Source: Diploptera punctata (taxonomy: Eukaryota > Arthropoda > Insecta > Blattodea > Blaberidae). From it: a DNA stretch of 64,000 bases. Under the pieces are notes generated by a model, which had not been told where the DNA came from, searched no databases, and saw only the letters and a program-made list of their open reading frames with translations. The stretch lies in assembly GCA_030220185.1 (NCBI GenBank), contig JASPKZ010001246.1, forward strand, positions 124,001 through 188,000, written 5' to 3'. Position 1 is the first letter of the stretch; every line of letters begins with the position of its first letter. Shown one piece after another: positions 9,749-19,740 of the stretch. The position numbers were made by a program, and so were the translations under genes.

Positions 9749-11061
9749 GTGTATTTCGATGTTGTTTCATTATTTCAGAATGTTCCAATAGGAAAAATGT
9801 TGAATTTTTTGGAAAAATGGTTGAGTTCTTTAGATTTAAAAAAAGAAGTAATAGAGGAATACATCAACCTTACAAAATTTTGTGTTGAAAATTCTTATTT
9901 TACTTTCAATGGTAAATTTTACAAACAAGTTTCAGGTTTATCTGTGGGAAATCCTCTTTTGCCATTTTTGGTTAATTTATACATGAGTTACTTCGAGTGT
10001 CATATCACCAAGGCTTACTCATGGCTTTTCAAGAGGTGGTACAGATATGTAGGTGATATTTTTTCAATAATATATTTTAAACATGTTGATGATGCGTTGA
10101 AATTACTTAATCTACAAGATGTATCAATTAAATTTACCATAGAATCAGAAATTGAAAACCAAATCCCATTTTTGGATTTATACATAATTAGGAATGAAAA
10201 AACTCAGAAAATTGAATTTGATGTATACAGGAAGGATACACATACTGATAATTATATCAATCAACGAGTTTCAATCCCCTGGCACATAAACATGCAATAT
10301 TTAATAGCCTCTTATATAGATTGATAAATGTCCCGCTAAAAGAAGAAAATTTTAAGAAAGAATACAAGAATATCCTAAATATGGCCAGATTAAATGGTTT
10401 CAATAAGAGTATAATATCAAACAAATTAAAGAAATTCAAAAAGATAAAACAACTTAAAGAATGCTCTACCCTACAAACTGTTAGTAAAGAAAAGAAAAAT
10501 TTCAAGAAAATTACTTACCATCAGTAGTACATAGGAAATTTCAAAAAATGTTCAACAAACAACATTACTTTGGCTCCAATAAATGAATTTAGTTTGGAGA
10601 AACTTCTAAGTACCAATAAAAAATCAACATCCCAGACAGTAAGAAATCTGGAATTTATTAAATAAATTGTAATGATTGTAGCAAAGTATACATAGGAAAA
10701 AACAAAAAGGAATTTGGAAACACGCACTAAAGAACATTTTAGAAATATTAAAAATTGTAAAATTGAAAAATCAGCAGTTGCTGCACATAGTTTGCTAGAA
10801 CATCATAAAATTGAAAAAGAGGCGAAACTTTTGAAACAATTGGATAAACCGTTGGAATTGACAATTTGGGAGAAGATATTCATTCAGAAGAATAAATATC
10901 GTTCTATGAACTTCGATATTCCAATGGATAAAAATTTAATTACAAAGTTTATAATCCCAACCAAAGATGGCAGCACAAGAGGTGATGTCCTTAGAGAAAT
11001 CAACAACCATAGAATTTCATCAGTGGAAGCCATGACTGAAGGGGGACAAGATATTGTCTGA
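9749..11061 (+). pseudogene. PLE E reverse transcriptase and GIY-YIG endonuclease, broken
   Basis: The frame at 9749-10324 is the palm of a PLE reverse transcriptase: YFDVVSLFQNVPI, KQVSGLSVGNPL, then WYRYVGD where active copies have YVDD, then IPFLDLYI. Stops and frame changes follow, with the linker (EYKNILNMARLNGF, KKITYH) at 10321-10530 and the endonuclease C-terminal half (RTKEHFRNI, AAHSLL, WEKIFIQKNKY) at 10714-11061. The catalytic Asp to Gly change alone would kill polymerase activity. The GIY-YIG start is split near 10640-10710. The front of the reverse transcriptase is missing. Confidence 0.8.
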
Positions 11062-11077
11062 AACTGCCGGTATCAAA
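11033..11077 (+). ncRNA. Hammerhead-like motif, PLE E, copy 1 (A9 mutated)
   Basis: CTGAAGG at 11036-11042 (A9 changed to G), extra G, helix II GGACA/TGTCT with 6-nt loop, GAAA at 11060-11063, helix III AC-(TGCCG)-GT, cleavage position UA, and helix I TGA/TCA. It starts 25 nt before the endonuclease stop and overlaps the end of the reading frame. Confidence 0.5.
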
Positions 11078-11164
11078 GAAATTTGAAATTATATGAGGTG
11101 AGTCGTGAAAAATATGTTCTCCACTCACTATTAATTATTTTAATATTGTTTAGATGTTTCTTCA

Positions 11165-12455
11165 CTCACCTCATACTTCTTAACTCCCAAGCAGACTCGA
11201 GTTTCTTCACTTCATTTGTGACATTCTCAATGCTGTATTACGTTCATGTCCAACGGCCTCCTATCCTGCAGACTGACCTCCGCACCATCTAATGACTGAC
11301 TGACGAACTTCCAAATCAATCCCGGGTATTTCAAAATTCATAGTTGTGTTTTTATTCTTGCATATGTAAATTTTTTCCAAATTGTGAGTTCCTTCGGTTT
11401 TTCCCAATTGTTCAAGTAATTTTGTTTTGGGTTTCTATTCTATGTTTATCTGACCAGGCATGTGCAGCTATTGCAGATTTTTCTGTTTCTCCATTTTTAA
11501 CATTTCTGAGGTGTTCCTTTAATCTTGTATTTAGATTCCTTTTTGTTTTCCCTATGTATATCTTTACAATTAATTTGATACATTCCCGATTTTTTGCAAT
11601 CTTCAGTCTTTTCATTTTTGGTTTTTATTAAATTACCTAAACTGTAATCATTTTTCGGTGCTAATTTAATGTTGAATTTGTTGAAGATTTTTTGAAACTT
11701 GTCAAATACTAAAGGATGGTATGTGAACTTCTTGAATTTTTTACCAATATCTTTATCTGTCTGAAGAGTACTTTCATTAATCATTTTTTGTTCCTTAAAT
11801 TAATTTATTTTCTTGTGTATCATCTTTTCTTGAAATCCATTATCCTTCGCAATTTTTATGATGTGTTTTTTTCTCTTTATTGTAATTTACTTTGCTCATG
11901 TGAACGTTCACAAGTCTGTGTGTTAAACTATTAAATACTGCCTGTTTGTGTGAAAAATGGTTAAATCCTGTAGCTTTTATATAATTGTCAATGTGAGTTT
12001 CTTTTCTGTAATATCCAAATTCTATTTTCTTTTTCTCTTCATTCCTGATCAATTGAAGGTCTAAAAATGGTATTTCATGATTATTTTCTACTTCCATTGT
12101 AAATTTGATTGTTGTATTTTGAATATTTAACAATTTAATGACATCTTCTAATTGTTTCTGTTTTACTATTGCTATGATATCATCTACATATCTTCTCCAA
12201 AATTTAAACATCGAAGTGTATGCTTTGGTTACATGACATTCAAAGTTCCCCATAAACATATTTGCTAAGAATGGTGACAATGGATTTCCCATTGCAAGTC
12301 CTGATCTTTGTATAAAGTACTTTCCTTAAGGGTGAAGAACATTTGATTTAAGCATAATTTTATATATTCTTTAACGCTATCATTATCTACTTTGTTTTCT
12401 TTCAACCATTTTTCTAAAATTTTCAGTTATGTCAGTCGGAATGTTTGTGAACAAT
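11165..12455 (-). pseudogene. PLE subfamily B, left arm of a palindrome: reverse transcriptase and endonuclease
   Basis: On the minus strand, 11840-12292 is a 150-codon open piece of PLE reverse transcriptase with intact YVDD (MGNPLSPFLANMFMGNF, RRYVDDIIAI, IPFLDLQLI). It is followed leftwards by the linker (HPLVFDKFQKIFNKFNIK), a GIY-YIG region at 11412-11615 and the C-terminal WEK.YICKNK region. The frame breaks several times. The arm meets an opposite-facing copy of the same subfamily at about 12456, inside the upstream part of the reverse transcriptase. Confidence 0.8.
11191..11233 (-). ncRNA. Hammerhead-like motif, PLE B (U3-A8 variant), copy 1
   Basis: The minus strand reads helix I GCA/TGC, core TTGAGAA, extra T, helix II GTCAC/GTGAA with loop AAATGAA (one mismatch next to the core), GAAA, helix III C-TCGA-G and cleavage triplet GTC. 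Confidence 0.55.
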
Positions 12456-13370
12456 GAAGTAAAGAAAAAAATAAAATAGAATTTGGAATCTACAGAAAAG
12501 AAACTCACATTGGCAATTATATAAAAGCTACAGGATTTAACCATTTTTCACACAAACAGGCAGTGTTTAATAGTTTAACACACAGACTTGTGAATGTTCC
12601 CATGAGCAAAGAAAATTACAATAAAGAGAAAAAACACATCATAAAAATTGCGAAGGATAATGGTTTTCAAGAGAAGATGATACACAAGAAAATAAATAAA
12701 TTTAAGGAACAAAAAATGATTAATGAAAGTACTCTTCAGACAGATAAATATATTGGTAAAAATTCAAGAAGTTCACATACCATCCCTTAGTATTTGACAA
12801 GTTTCAAAAAAATCTTCAACAAATTCAACATTAAATTAGCACCGAAAAATGATTACAGTTTAGGTAATTTAATAAAAACCAACAAGAATGAAAAAATTGA
12901 AGACTGCAAAAAATAGGGAATGTATCAAATTAATTGTAAAGATATTCATAGGGAAAACAAAAAGGAATCTAAATACAAGATTAAAGGAACACCTCAGAAA
13001 TGTTAAAAATGGAGAAACAGAAAAATCTGCAATAGCTGCACATGCCTGGTCAGAAAAACATAGAATAGAAACCAAACAAAATTACTTAAACAATTGGAAA
13101 CATCGAAGGAACTCACAATTTGGGAAAAATTTACATATGCAAGAATAAAAACACAACTATGAATATTGAAATACCCGGTGATAAGGAGAGGGGATTGATT
13201 TGGAAGTTCGTCGGTCAGCCATCAGATGGCGCGGAGGTCAGTCTGCAGGATAGGAGGCCGTTGGACATCAGTTGTGAACGTAATAAAGCATTGAGAATGT
13301 CACAAATGAAGTGAAGAAACTCAAGTCTGCTTGGGAGTTAAGGAGTTTGAGGTGAGTGAAGAAACAACTA
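12456..13370 (+). pseudogene. PLE subfamily B, right arm of the palindrome
   Basis: The plus strand carries the end of the reverse transcriptase (KIEFGIYRKETHIGNYIKATG), thumb/linker (FNSLTHRLVNVPMSKENYNKEKK), and GIY-YIG endonuclease (RECIKLIVKIFIGKTKRNLN, then WEK.TYARI in broken frame), ending with the hammerhead and TTTGAGGTGAGTG. It is the mirror of the left arm but begins further downstream in the reverse transcriptase, so the two arms are of unequal length. Confidence 0.75.
13288..13330 (+). ncRNA. Hammerhead-like motif, PLE B (U3-A8 variant), copy 2
   Basis: Helix I GCA (13288-13290) pairs with TGC (13328-13330). Core TTGAGAA, extra T, helix II GTCAC/GTGAA, GAAA at 13316-13319, helix III C-TCAA-G, triplet GTC. 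It is identical in layout to the left-arm copy. Confidence 0.55.
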
Positions 13371-13855
13371 AACAATATTATAATACGTATTAGTCTATAT
13401 GTGAAAATTTATTATACTGTTCGAAAAACTACAGTTCAGTGATATTTTAGATCATCATAGAAAAAATGGCATTCCTTGTTCATAAACACTTTCAGAGCCT
13501 GAAGACTTAGAAATTTTGTTTTGTCTAATTTTAGAGGTTCATGATAGAGATTTTGAGGTCAGTGTCATTTATTCTCTGTCTTCGTTGTGAAAGTGACTGT
13601 CATTCATCCCGTTGTTTGACTTTGTAGGACATCTCCCCTTCTGTGTAGAGTAGGGCTCTTATGTCTTATGACGGTAGGATCACCTGTTTTCTTTCCTGGT
13701 CTTATTGATGCAAAAGTATGTGGAAGGTCATCAAAATTTTTGAAAAATAAATAATCCAAATGGTTTATTACATATGGATGGGCGCCTTTCTACTTGTTTC
13801 TTGCTTCCTCCATCCTACTGACATAGTGTGCAGAGTTGTAAATTGGTGGGTTAAA
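13371..13855. other. No recognisable feature
   Basis: Unique-looking AT-rich sequence between the PLE B palindrome and the duplicated block. No convincing ORF or RNA gene. Confidence 0.4.
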
Positions 13856-13984
13856 CAATCACGGAGTTTTATGAGGTAACATGTAATAACTTAATAAATT
13901 AATGAGTCATTTTAACTTTGAATGTAATAACTTATTTGACTCACTTAACGGAATAAAAATAATAAAAAAAACCATGGCTTGAAA

Positions 13985-14315
13985 GGCCTAGAAGGCTCTT
14001 GGCCTACTAGCTGGCTGTTGGACTCACTTGCACATAAGTTGATCACAGAGATAGAAGATCATTCACCCAGTGTAGGATTGATATGTGGTCAGCATGTCAG
14101 GTCCCCCAGTCATTATAGCTGATTTTCTGAACTTGAAGCCACTACTTATTGTAGCTACCCAAATTCCTCATGATGCTGAGTGAGCAATGGCCCAATACTG
14201 GCCAAAATCACAAGAAAAAATGTTTTCCCCCATGGAGACCCGAACCAGCGCAAGTCCGGTAATTCTCTGACAAAGCATCTTGCCTTAACCATTCAGCTTT
14301 GGTGCAGGACATAAA
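13985..14315 (-). mobile_element. SINE family 1, copy 1 (tRNA-derived)
   Basis: The minus strand has a tRNA-like head (about 14230-14310) with an A-box TAGCNGAATGGTTAAGG-type sequence and a B-box GGTTCGGGTCTCC, then a body containing GCTATAA.GACTGGGG and the ACATGCTGACC segment. Four copies in this window share head and body. Lying inside the duplicated block, it predates the duplication. Confidence 0.7.
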
Positions 14316-14809
14316 ACAAACAAACTGAATTAAATAAACATGTTCACAATTGGCTATACCAGAAATGTGAATAAATGTGCACGCATTTTAACTTACGTTA
14401 TCCAATAAATGATAGCGCTAGTGACTTAAAGGACAATTACAAAGTTCATAGTTGGTATGTCACATGGAATAGGGCCCTATTTAAATTACATATTAGAACA
14501 AATAAAATTTAACATTAGACAAAATGATATAGTGTTACAGATGCACCAACAATTTAGACGAGGAAATCTGCATTTTTAACATATAATGGTCTATAAATAC
14601 AACACAAATATGTTCACAGCCTTACAGCAGAGGAAGTATAGAAGACAAAAAAAAATGCACAATACATGATAGTGTAGTGAAAAGAAAGTGTTCATATAAT
14701 TTTGTCCAATCACAATCCTAAAATTACAAGTAAAAATACAATGGGAAGTAAGTAACTCTATTAGGTCCTTCTTAATAACAAATAAGGTAAATCCGGAGTT
14801 ATTCTACCT

Positions 14810-15010
14810 CATAACTTGTTGTGTTCTATTTGAAACTAGTGTCTGTATATAAAGTATACCATCGTCGGCTTTTCCAGAATGTTGAAATTAACATTGTCGT
14901 TCCCTCGATGTCCAGAGCTGACAACTTAAATTTCAACAGTCTGGAAAACCTGACGATGGTATACGTGAAATATCAAAACTACTTCAAATAGAACACCAGT
15001 TATGAGGAAG
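14810..15010. repeat. Palindrome, probable decayed PLE terminus pair, copy 1
   Basis: Inverted arms meet around 14905: TACCATCGTC..TTTTCCAGA.TGTTGAAATT against its complement, with ACCTCATAACT / AGTTATGAGG at the two outer ends. Both arms hold GACGATGGTATA next to a CTGACGA or CCGACGA word, which resembles a hammerhead core followed by helix II, but no GAAA completes it. The same palindrome is in the second duplication copy (24510-24725). Confidence 0.45.
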
Positions 15011-15195
15011 GATGACTCGGTATTTCATCTTACTTATTATTAAAAGTGGGCATCTATTAGAGCCCTTCTGGCTGTCAATCCATTTGGCAAATCATAAACA
15101 TCATTCCACAACTGGAATAGCATTATTGGTGGCAGATCCTCTATTTCAGCATCGTTTGCCCTCCTCGCTATATTGTGTAACACAGTTGTTTGCAA

Positions 15196-15441
15196 CTATA
15201 ACAGTCGTCGTCGTTTCAAGTTTGAGGTATAATTGAAATCAACTCGTGTTTGTGGGTTGAGGAGAGGTGTCATTAAAAAATGATGGCACGCATACCCATT
15301 GTCTCCCAGGAGAATGCCAGACACTTCTCCTTCTTCAAATTGGCCACAGATCATGCTACTTTTGAACATACGACTGTCGTGTGCAGATCCAGGCCAGCCT
15401 GTAACGATGTTTATGAATTCCATAGTGAAATTCACAATGGC
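15196..15441 (-). pseudogene. PIF/Harbinger transposase, catalytic exon, copy 1
   Basis: The minus-strand frame contains FINIVTGWPGSAHDSRMF, the second-Asp region of Harbinger-type DDE transposases, and LLGDNGYACHHFLMTPL, the conserved GD.GY motif. It starts after a consensus acceptor (TTTTCAG, ending at the complement of 15442) and should join the exon ending at 18248, giving FNCQ followed by AIVNFTMEF. The final Glu region is not found before the stop. PIF/Harbinger transposases insert at TWA trinucleotides. The gene is interrupted and dead. Confidence 0.7.
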
Positions 15442-15498
15442 CTGAAAATTAAAAAAAAATCCAAGATATAAAAAGCTACTCTCAATGCAATAAATAAA

Positions 15499-15522
15499 TA
15501 TATATATATATATATATATATT
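15499..15522. repeat. (AT)n microsatellite
   Basis: Twelve AT units directly left of the hammerhead palindrome. The counterpart is at 25201-25220. Confidence 0.9.
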
Positions 15523-15700
15523 AATTAAATAAAAGTAAAACTTAGTTTTATTCGATTTTCATATTTATTAAGATATAATTCAGTGACAGCTGTTTCGGTA
15601 CACTGTACCTTCTTCAGACATGTACCGAAACAGCTGTCACTGAATTATATCTTAATAAATATGAAAATTGAATAAAACTAAGTTTTTTTTTATTTAATTA
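15520..15700. repeat. PLE-like terminal palindrome F, copy 1
   Basis: Two arms of about 80 bp (AAACTTAGTTTTATTC to CGGTACA and its complement) meet near 15610. The left arm, on the minus strand, has a complete hammerhead. The right arm starts at helix II, so the junction lies at the ribozyme core. No protein-coding part is present. Confidence 0.65.
15581..15617 (-). ncRNA. Hammerhead ribozyme motif, family F, copy 1
   Basis: The minus strand reads CTGAAGA (complement of 15611-15617), extra A, perfect helix II GGTAC/GTACC with 3-nt loop, GAAA, helix III C-AGCT-G and triplet GTC. Helix I has only two pairs because the palindrome junction cuts its 5' strand. All core residues match consensus. 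Confidence 0.65.
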
Positions 15701-15740
15701 ATTAATATGGATTTTCATCAAGTAAACACCAACTCAATTG

Positions 15741-15808
<68 letters not shown>
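15741..15808. repeat. (AT)n microsatellite
   Basis: About 34 AT dinucleotides, matched by 25438-25495 in the second duplication copy. Confidence 0.95.
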
Positions 15809-15816
<8 letters not shown>

Positions 15817-15954
15817 TTCATATTCAAAATTCTTACTATAAACTATGCCGTTCCTGACGAAAAACTATTCATTTTTTATTCATAGCCAATACAAGCACTT
15901 CAGTTTTGTCATTGCGTTAAAATTTTAATGGTTTCGTCAATTGTTTTATTGGAA

Positions 15955-16505
15955 GTAAATTTGGCTCAACTGCACTTTTACTAGCGCTTGATTTTTCAGT
16001 TATATTATTGTAAACTATAGCACTTATTTTGTATTTACTAACATTATTTAATATTTTAAACTTTTTCAAACAATTTTTTTTACATAATTAGACAGTTTTG
16101 AAGTATTTATTTAAATGTGCAAATCACAATTTTATCACACTGTTAGAAATACTGTAATGCTAACTGCTATTTTCTCCACAGAGTATATTACTTAGTCTAT
16201 GATTTTTCTATCGCTGTTTTGGGTTATCGCTGGTTGGATCAGCATTAGGGAGCGATAAGTAAGTGTACACCCATTTTTAATAAACGTTTGGTAATTTTAA
16301 TATTATTAATATATATATTTAACATAGATTTGGGGATTTATTGCAAATATTGGTCATTTAAATTTCATAGCGATGGATTGTAATCGAGGATGATAATCAA
16401 TATGATTCGATTGTGGGTTATTGGTGGCTCTCAAACTCTGGCGCATGCACACTGTTATTCTATAGGACTTTGAAAATATTTCATGCTAGTTTAAGTGCAG
16501 TTTTT
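15955..16505. repeat. Old dispersed repeat R, copy 1
   Basis: This repeat is marked by CTCAACTGCACTT.TACTAG, then ATCACAAT.TTATGACACTG, GGGTTATCGCTGG, and GCGCATGCACACTGTTATTC. Pieces recur at 19775-19985 (inverted), 20690-20900, 21801-21985, 25645-26195 and, more diverged, 31670-33060. It served as target for the Harbinger MITE at 20901. I see no ORF; it looks like an old non-autonomous element of unknown class. Confidence 0.55.
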
Positions 16506-16544
16506 CCGTAAATTTACTTGTACCTTAATAAAGAAAGAAAAAAT

Positions 16545-16655
16545 AATGCTTGAATTGTGACTTGAACCCTGGATCTCTGATTCTGTACATTAGTACAATA
16601 CCAATTACACCATCTGAGCACCGATAATAATGTCAACATTTCTTTCTACTTATAC
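16545..16655 (-). repeat. tRNA-like sequence, copy 1
   Basis: On the minus strand: A-box-like TCAGATGGTGTAATTGG and B-box GGGTTCAAGTC at tRNA spacing, then AATTCAAGCATTATTTTTTC. Loops and stems are only partly complementary, so it is a pseudo-tRNA or SINE head rather than a working tRNA. Its duplicate is at 26230-26320. Confidence 0.4.
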
Positions 16656-16819
16656 AATTCTCGTTCGTCCGAAGACCATCAATACCAACATGCCATTTGG
16701 AATCTTTTATTCAGAAGTACTTTTATTGACTATTTATACATTACTTTTGAACGGTAAAGCTTCATTATAAATTAATGAGTCATTTTAACATCTTACCTCA
16801 TATTTCATGTTTTTCAAAC

Positions 16820-16866
16820 ACGGTAACTATAGTTTTCAAATGATCTTGTCATTCATTTTCAAACCG
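16820..16866 (-). ncRNA. Hammerhead-like motif, PLE A, copy 2
   Basis: As copy 1 at 1430 but with one extra T between helix I and the core (GGCGGTTTGAAAAT), which makes this copy less regular than the other A copies. Confidence 0.45.
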
Positions 16867-17462
16867 CCATTATGACTACCTGGTATTCGTTGGAATCTCC
16901 TCTATAACGTTGCCATCTGGTGTTGATTTGACGAACTTCGAGATGAGGTCACGTTCATCCGGAATGTTGAAATTCATAGATTTAAATTTGTTCTTCTGTA
17001 TAAATATTTTCTCCCAAACTGTCAAATCCAAAGGTTTTTCCAAATGTTTTAGAAGTTTAGCTTCTTTTTCAATTCTATGACCTTCCAACAAACTATGTGC
17101 TGCAATAGCTGATTTTTGAATTTCACCATTTTTAATATTTCTAGAGTTCCTTTGTCCAAATTTCTTTTTGTTTTTCCTATAACACTTTAGAATATTAAAA
17201 TTGGTGAAATTGAAAAATCAGCTAATGCAGCACATAGTTTGTTGGAAGGTCATAAATTGAAAAAGAAGCTAAACTTCTAAAACATTTGGAAAAACCTTTG
17301 GATTTGACAGTTTGGGAGAAAATATTTATACAGAAGAACAAATTTAAATCTATGAATTTCGACATTCCGGATGAACGTGACCTCATCTCGAAGTTCGTCA
17401 AATCAACACCAGATGGCAACGTTATAGAGGGAGATTCCAACGAATATCCGGTAGTCATAATG

Positions 17463-17509
17463 GCGGTTGAAAATGAATGACAAGAACATTTGAAAACTAT
17501 AGTTACCGT
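17463..17509 (+). ncRNA. Hammerhead-like motif, PLE A (U3-A8 variant), copy 3
   Basis: Helix I is GCGG (17463-17466) with CCGT (17506-17509). The core TTGAAAA lies at 17467-17473, followed by extra T 17474, helix II GAATG/CATTT (17475-17479, 17487-17491), GAAA 17492-17495, helix III AAC-TATA-GTT and cleavage position after A17505. Positions 3 and 8 are U and A and can pair. Confidence 0.55.
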
Positions 17510-17614
17510 GTTTGAAAAACATGAAATATGAGGTAAGATGTTTAAAATGACTCATTAATTTATAATTAAGAACCTCATAATGTGTTTCCCAATTTTAACT
17601 TTGGGTAAAGCTTC

Positions 17615-17705
17615 ATACTTTGAAGTTTTTATTAAATTAACACTTTCCAACCTAGATTAATTAAGGTTTGGAAAGTGTAAATTTAATAAAAACATGAAAA
17701 AAATT
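17615..17705. repeat. Short perfect hairpin
   Basis: TTAACACTTTCCAACCT and its complement flank a short AT centre, with TTTTTATTAAATT / AATTTAATAAAAA extending the stem to about 35 bp. It is duplicated at 27310-27385. Confidence 0.6.
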
Positions 17706-18247
17706 AAAATATGGTTATATTTTATTTGTTATTTATGCAAAAATCTATGTTATGTTATGGGATAAATGGTATGAGGTAGTAATCTAGAACAATATTAACA
17801 CAATACATTTCAAAATGTTTTCTCACTGATATTGGTCTACAAAATCTCCTACTTGGCACAAATTATTTAGGTAAAAAGCATCATAAATCAAGTATTCACC
17901 TAAAATGGTTCACAGATGCTGCTTGGAGGTCTGCTTTTATGTGCTATATATTTAAGACAGTGCAACTAATGGCTTTATTTCAATTTTCTTACAATACTGA
18001 TCAAGGCACTTAAGCCATGGATCACATGTCGTAGATTTACGACACGTAGAAGAACCTGAACTCTAAAAATAAAGCTTCTAAAAAAAAATTAGTTGGATCT
18101 TTCATTATCAGTTTTGAAGTACAACTCTAATGATGTCAATTAAAGAGCATAAGGGCCTTCTAGGCCGGTTGCGCTTGGAGAGAGGGAGTGAAATAAAATA
18201 ATAATAATAACACACAAAATACTTGCTTAACTAGTTTCTGTACATAC

Positions 18248-18560
18248 CTGACAGTTGAAGGAGAATACGCCCAAGCTATTTCTGAAGATTTTGGGATATT
18301 CTCCTCCAGGATTCCTTATTTTTATATGCGTGCCATCGATGAATCCAACTACACCACGGAAACAAGCAATTCTATGAAATTCATAATGGAGATGACGAAC
18401 CTCATCTCATTAGGGAATGTTATAAATTGTAGTTTCAATTCTGCAATAGAGGTGGATACTTTTCTGATGACAGGTGACACAGTACTTTGGCTGATGCCAG
18501 GGAGGTCTGCCACTACAAGCTGCATACTTCCTGTGAATAGAATTAATAAACAAATTGAAT
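18248..18560 (-). pseudogene. PIF/Harbinger transposase, first-Asp exon, copy 1
   Basis: The minus strand reads, through one frameshift, a helix-turn-helix-like segment (LPGISQSTVSPVIRKVS), then FRGVVGFIDGTHIKI, the first catalytic Asp region of Harbinger transposases, then PGGEYPKIFRNSLGVFSFNCQ. This ends at a donor GTATGT (complement of 18247-18242). The downstream partner exon is at 15441, so the intron is about 2.8 kb, swollen by the PLE A palindrome and other repeats. Confidence 0.7.
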
Positions 18561-19350
18561 AAATTCACAATTGGTATGACACAATATTTATGCCATAATA
18601 AATTTAATATTTGTCTGGCCACACCTTGATTAAGTATTTGTTCCTGAATCGAGGAGTTTAGCATAAAATTAAATGAAGCATTATCAGATAATCTTTCATG
18701 TGCATAATTTAAAGAGTGAAGCAAATTATGGGTAAACTTTAGTATTTGACTCTCATCTATTCAATGAATAAGTTCTACAGAATCGCACTGCACATGCGCG
18801 AATGTTTAATGTAACCTTCACCAGGTGGCAGGATATAAATGTGAAATCGGAATAACTAACCTTCTTAATAAATTCCCAAACAGTTTATGAGAAACTGACA
18901 TACACCCATTACACTCTTCCTAACCTAACAGAATAAATTGCTTGCATATTATTCAATAAACTAATCATACGTATACTAACTTCTCCCAACAAAAACACAC
19001 GAAATGAATGTAATTTCTTTAAATTAAATAATAATAATGTTAAGTATTAAAAAATTAATAGAAATATTGTTTTATTAATTTCTACTACAGTAGTTTGAAT
19101 GAAGATGTTTCATTATTTGCATTTTCCTATATATATATATACATACACATATATATCGTACTATTGAATTACTAATTATTATCCAATTTTGTTCGTTATG
19201 TGACCGGAGTTAATAAAAATTTCACTTTTTTGCGTGTAATATACAAACAAAAAAACGATCATGTTAATGATTATACACGAGAGTGATATTTATTTCTCTA
19301 CATGAATTATTTGTAATCGGTATTTCCATACACGTTTGTAATAAACAACA

Positions 19351-19640
19351 CTAGATTTTAAGAAGTCTCACGATGCATATTGAAGAAGTTAGAATATAAT
19401 GAATCATACAGCATATATTACATGACTTACCTGTATATCGGGGAATATCCTGAAAGTACAGGCGGCGACGGCGATTCGCTTGATCCCGTAGATTTTGTTC
19501 AATTTCCACATCTTCTATTAATTTCTGTGCCTCCAAACCCAAAAGATTATTCACTTTTGGAATTCCGCCATTTCTACTGTGGAGCAGAACAAAGGGAAAG
19601 ACAGGAATACTGCCGACTTAAAATTTGACATTTAAAAGTG
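19351..19640 (-). pseudogene. PIF/Harbinger transposase, N-terminal exon, copy 1
   Basis: A minus-strand frame with NNLLGLEAQKLIEDVEIEQN, a charged segment with RRRLYFQDIP and possible donor beyond it. Position and orientation fit the N-terminus of the same Harbinger gene, about 130 bp inside the right terminal repeat. No catalytic residue lies here, so assignment rests on context. Confidence 0.45.
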
Positions 19641-19740
19641 AGTAAGGCGTGGCCAAAACGAGAGTTGAGAGACGAGAGTTGGTTTCAAGAATACTCTCGA
19701 CGTCATTGGAAGGCGGAGCCACTCACCTGCCACTCACTTC

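Larger units (their letters stand above)
9630..11160 (+). mobile_element. PLE subfamily E, 5'-truncated copy with inverted terminal segments
   Basis: The left end (9640-9728) is the PLE E terminal hairpin in minus orientation (GAGGTTATATCATTAATAG to ACCTCATA). The body follows in plus orientation, and the right end (11090-11140) is the same terminal segment in plus orientation. The element is thus bounded by inverted termini, as is common for PLEs. The coding part starts in mid reverse transcriptase. Confidence 0.75.
16770..17590. mobile_element. PLE subfamily A palindrome, copy 1
   Basis: The minus-strand arm (16770-17180) and plus-strand arm (17183-17590) each carry the second half of the GIY-YIG endonuclease (AAHSLLEGH.IEKEAKLLKHLEKPLDLTVWEK region), a hammerhead-like fold and the terminal TATGAGGTAAGATG...ACCTCATAATG hairpin. 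The arms meet inside the endonuclease frame. It sits in the large intron of the Harbinger gene. Confidence 0.8.

Noticed and set aside
14810..15010. An intact hammerhead in this palindrome
   Set aside because: CTGACGA and a GGTATA helix strand are there, but GAAA and the pairing strand do not line up in either arm.
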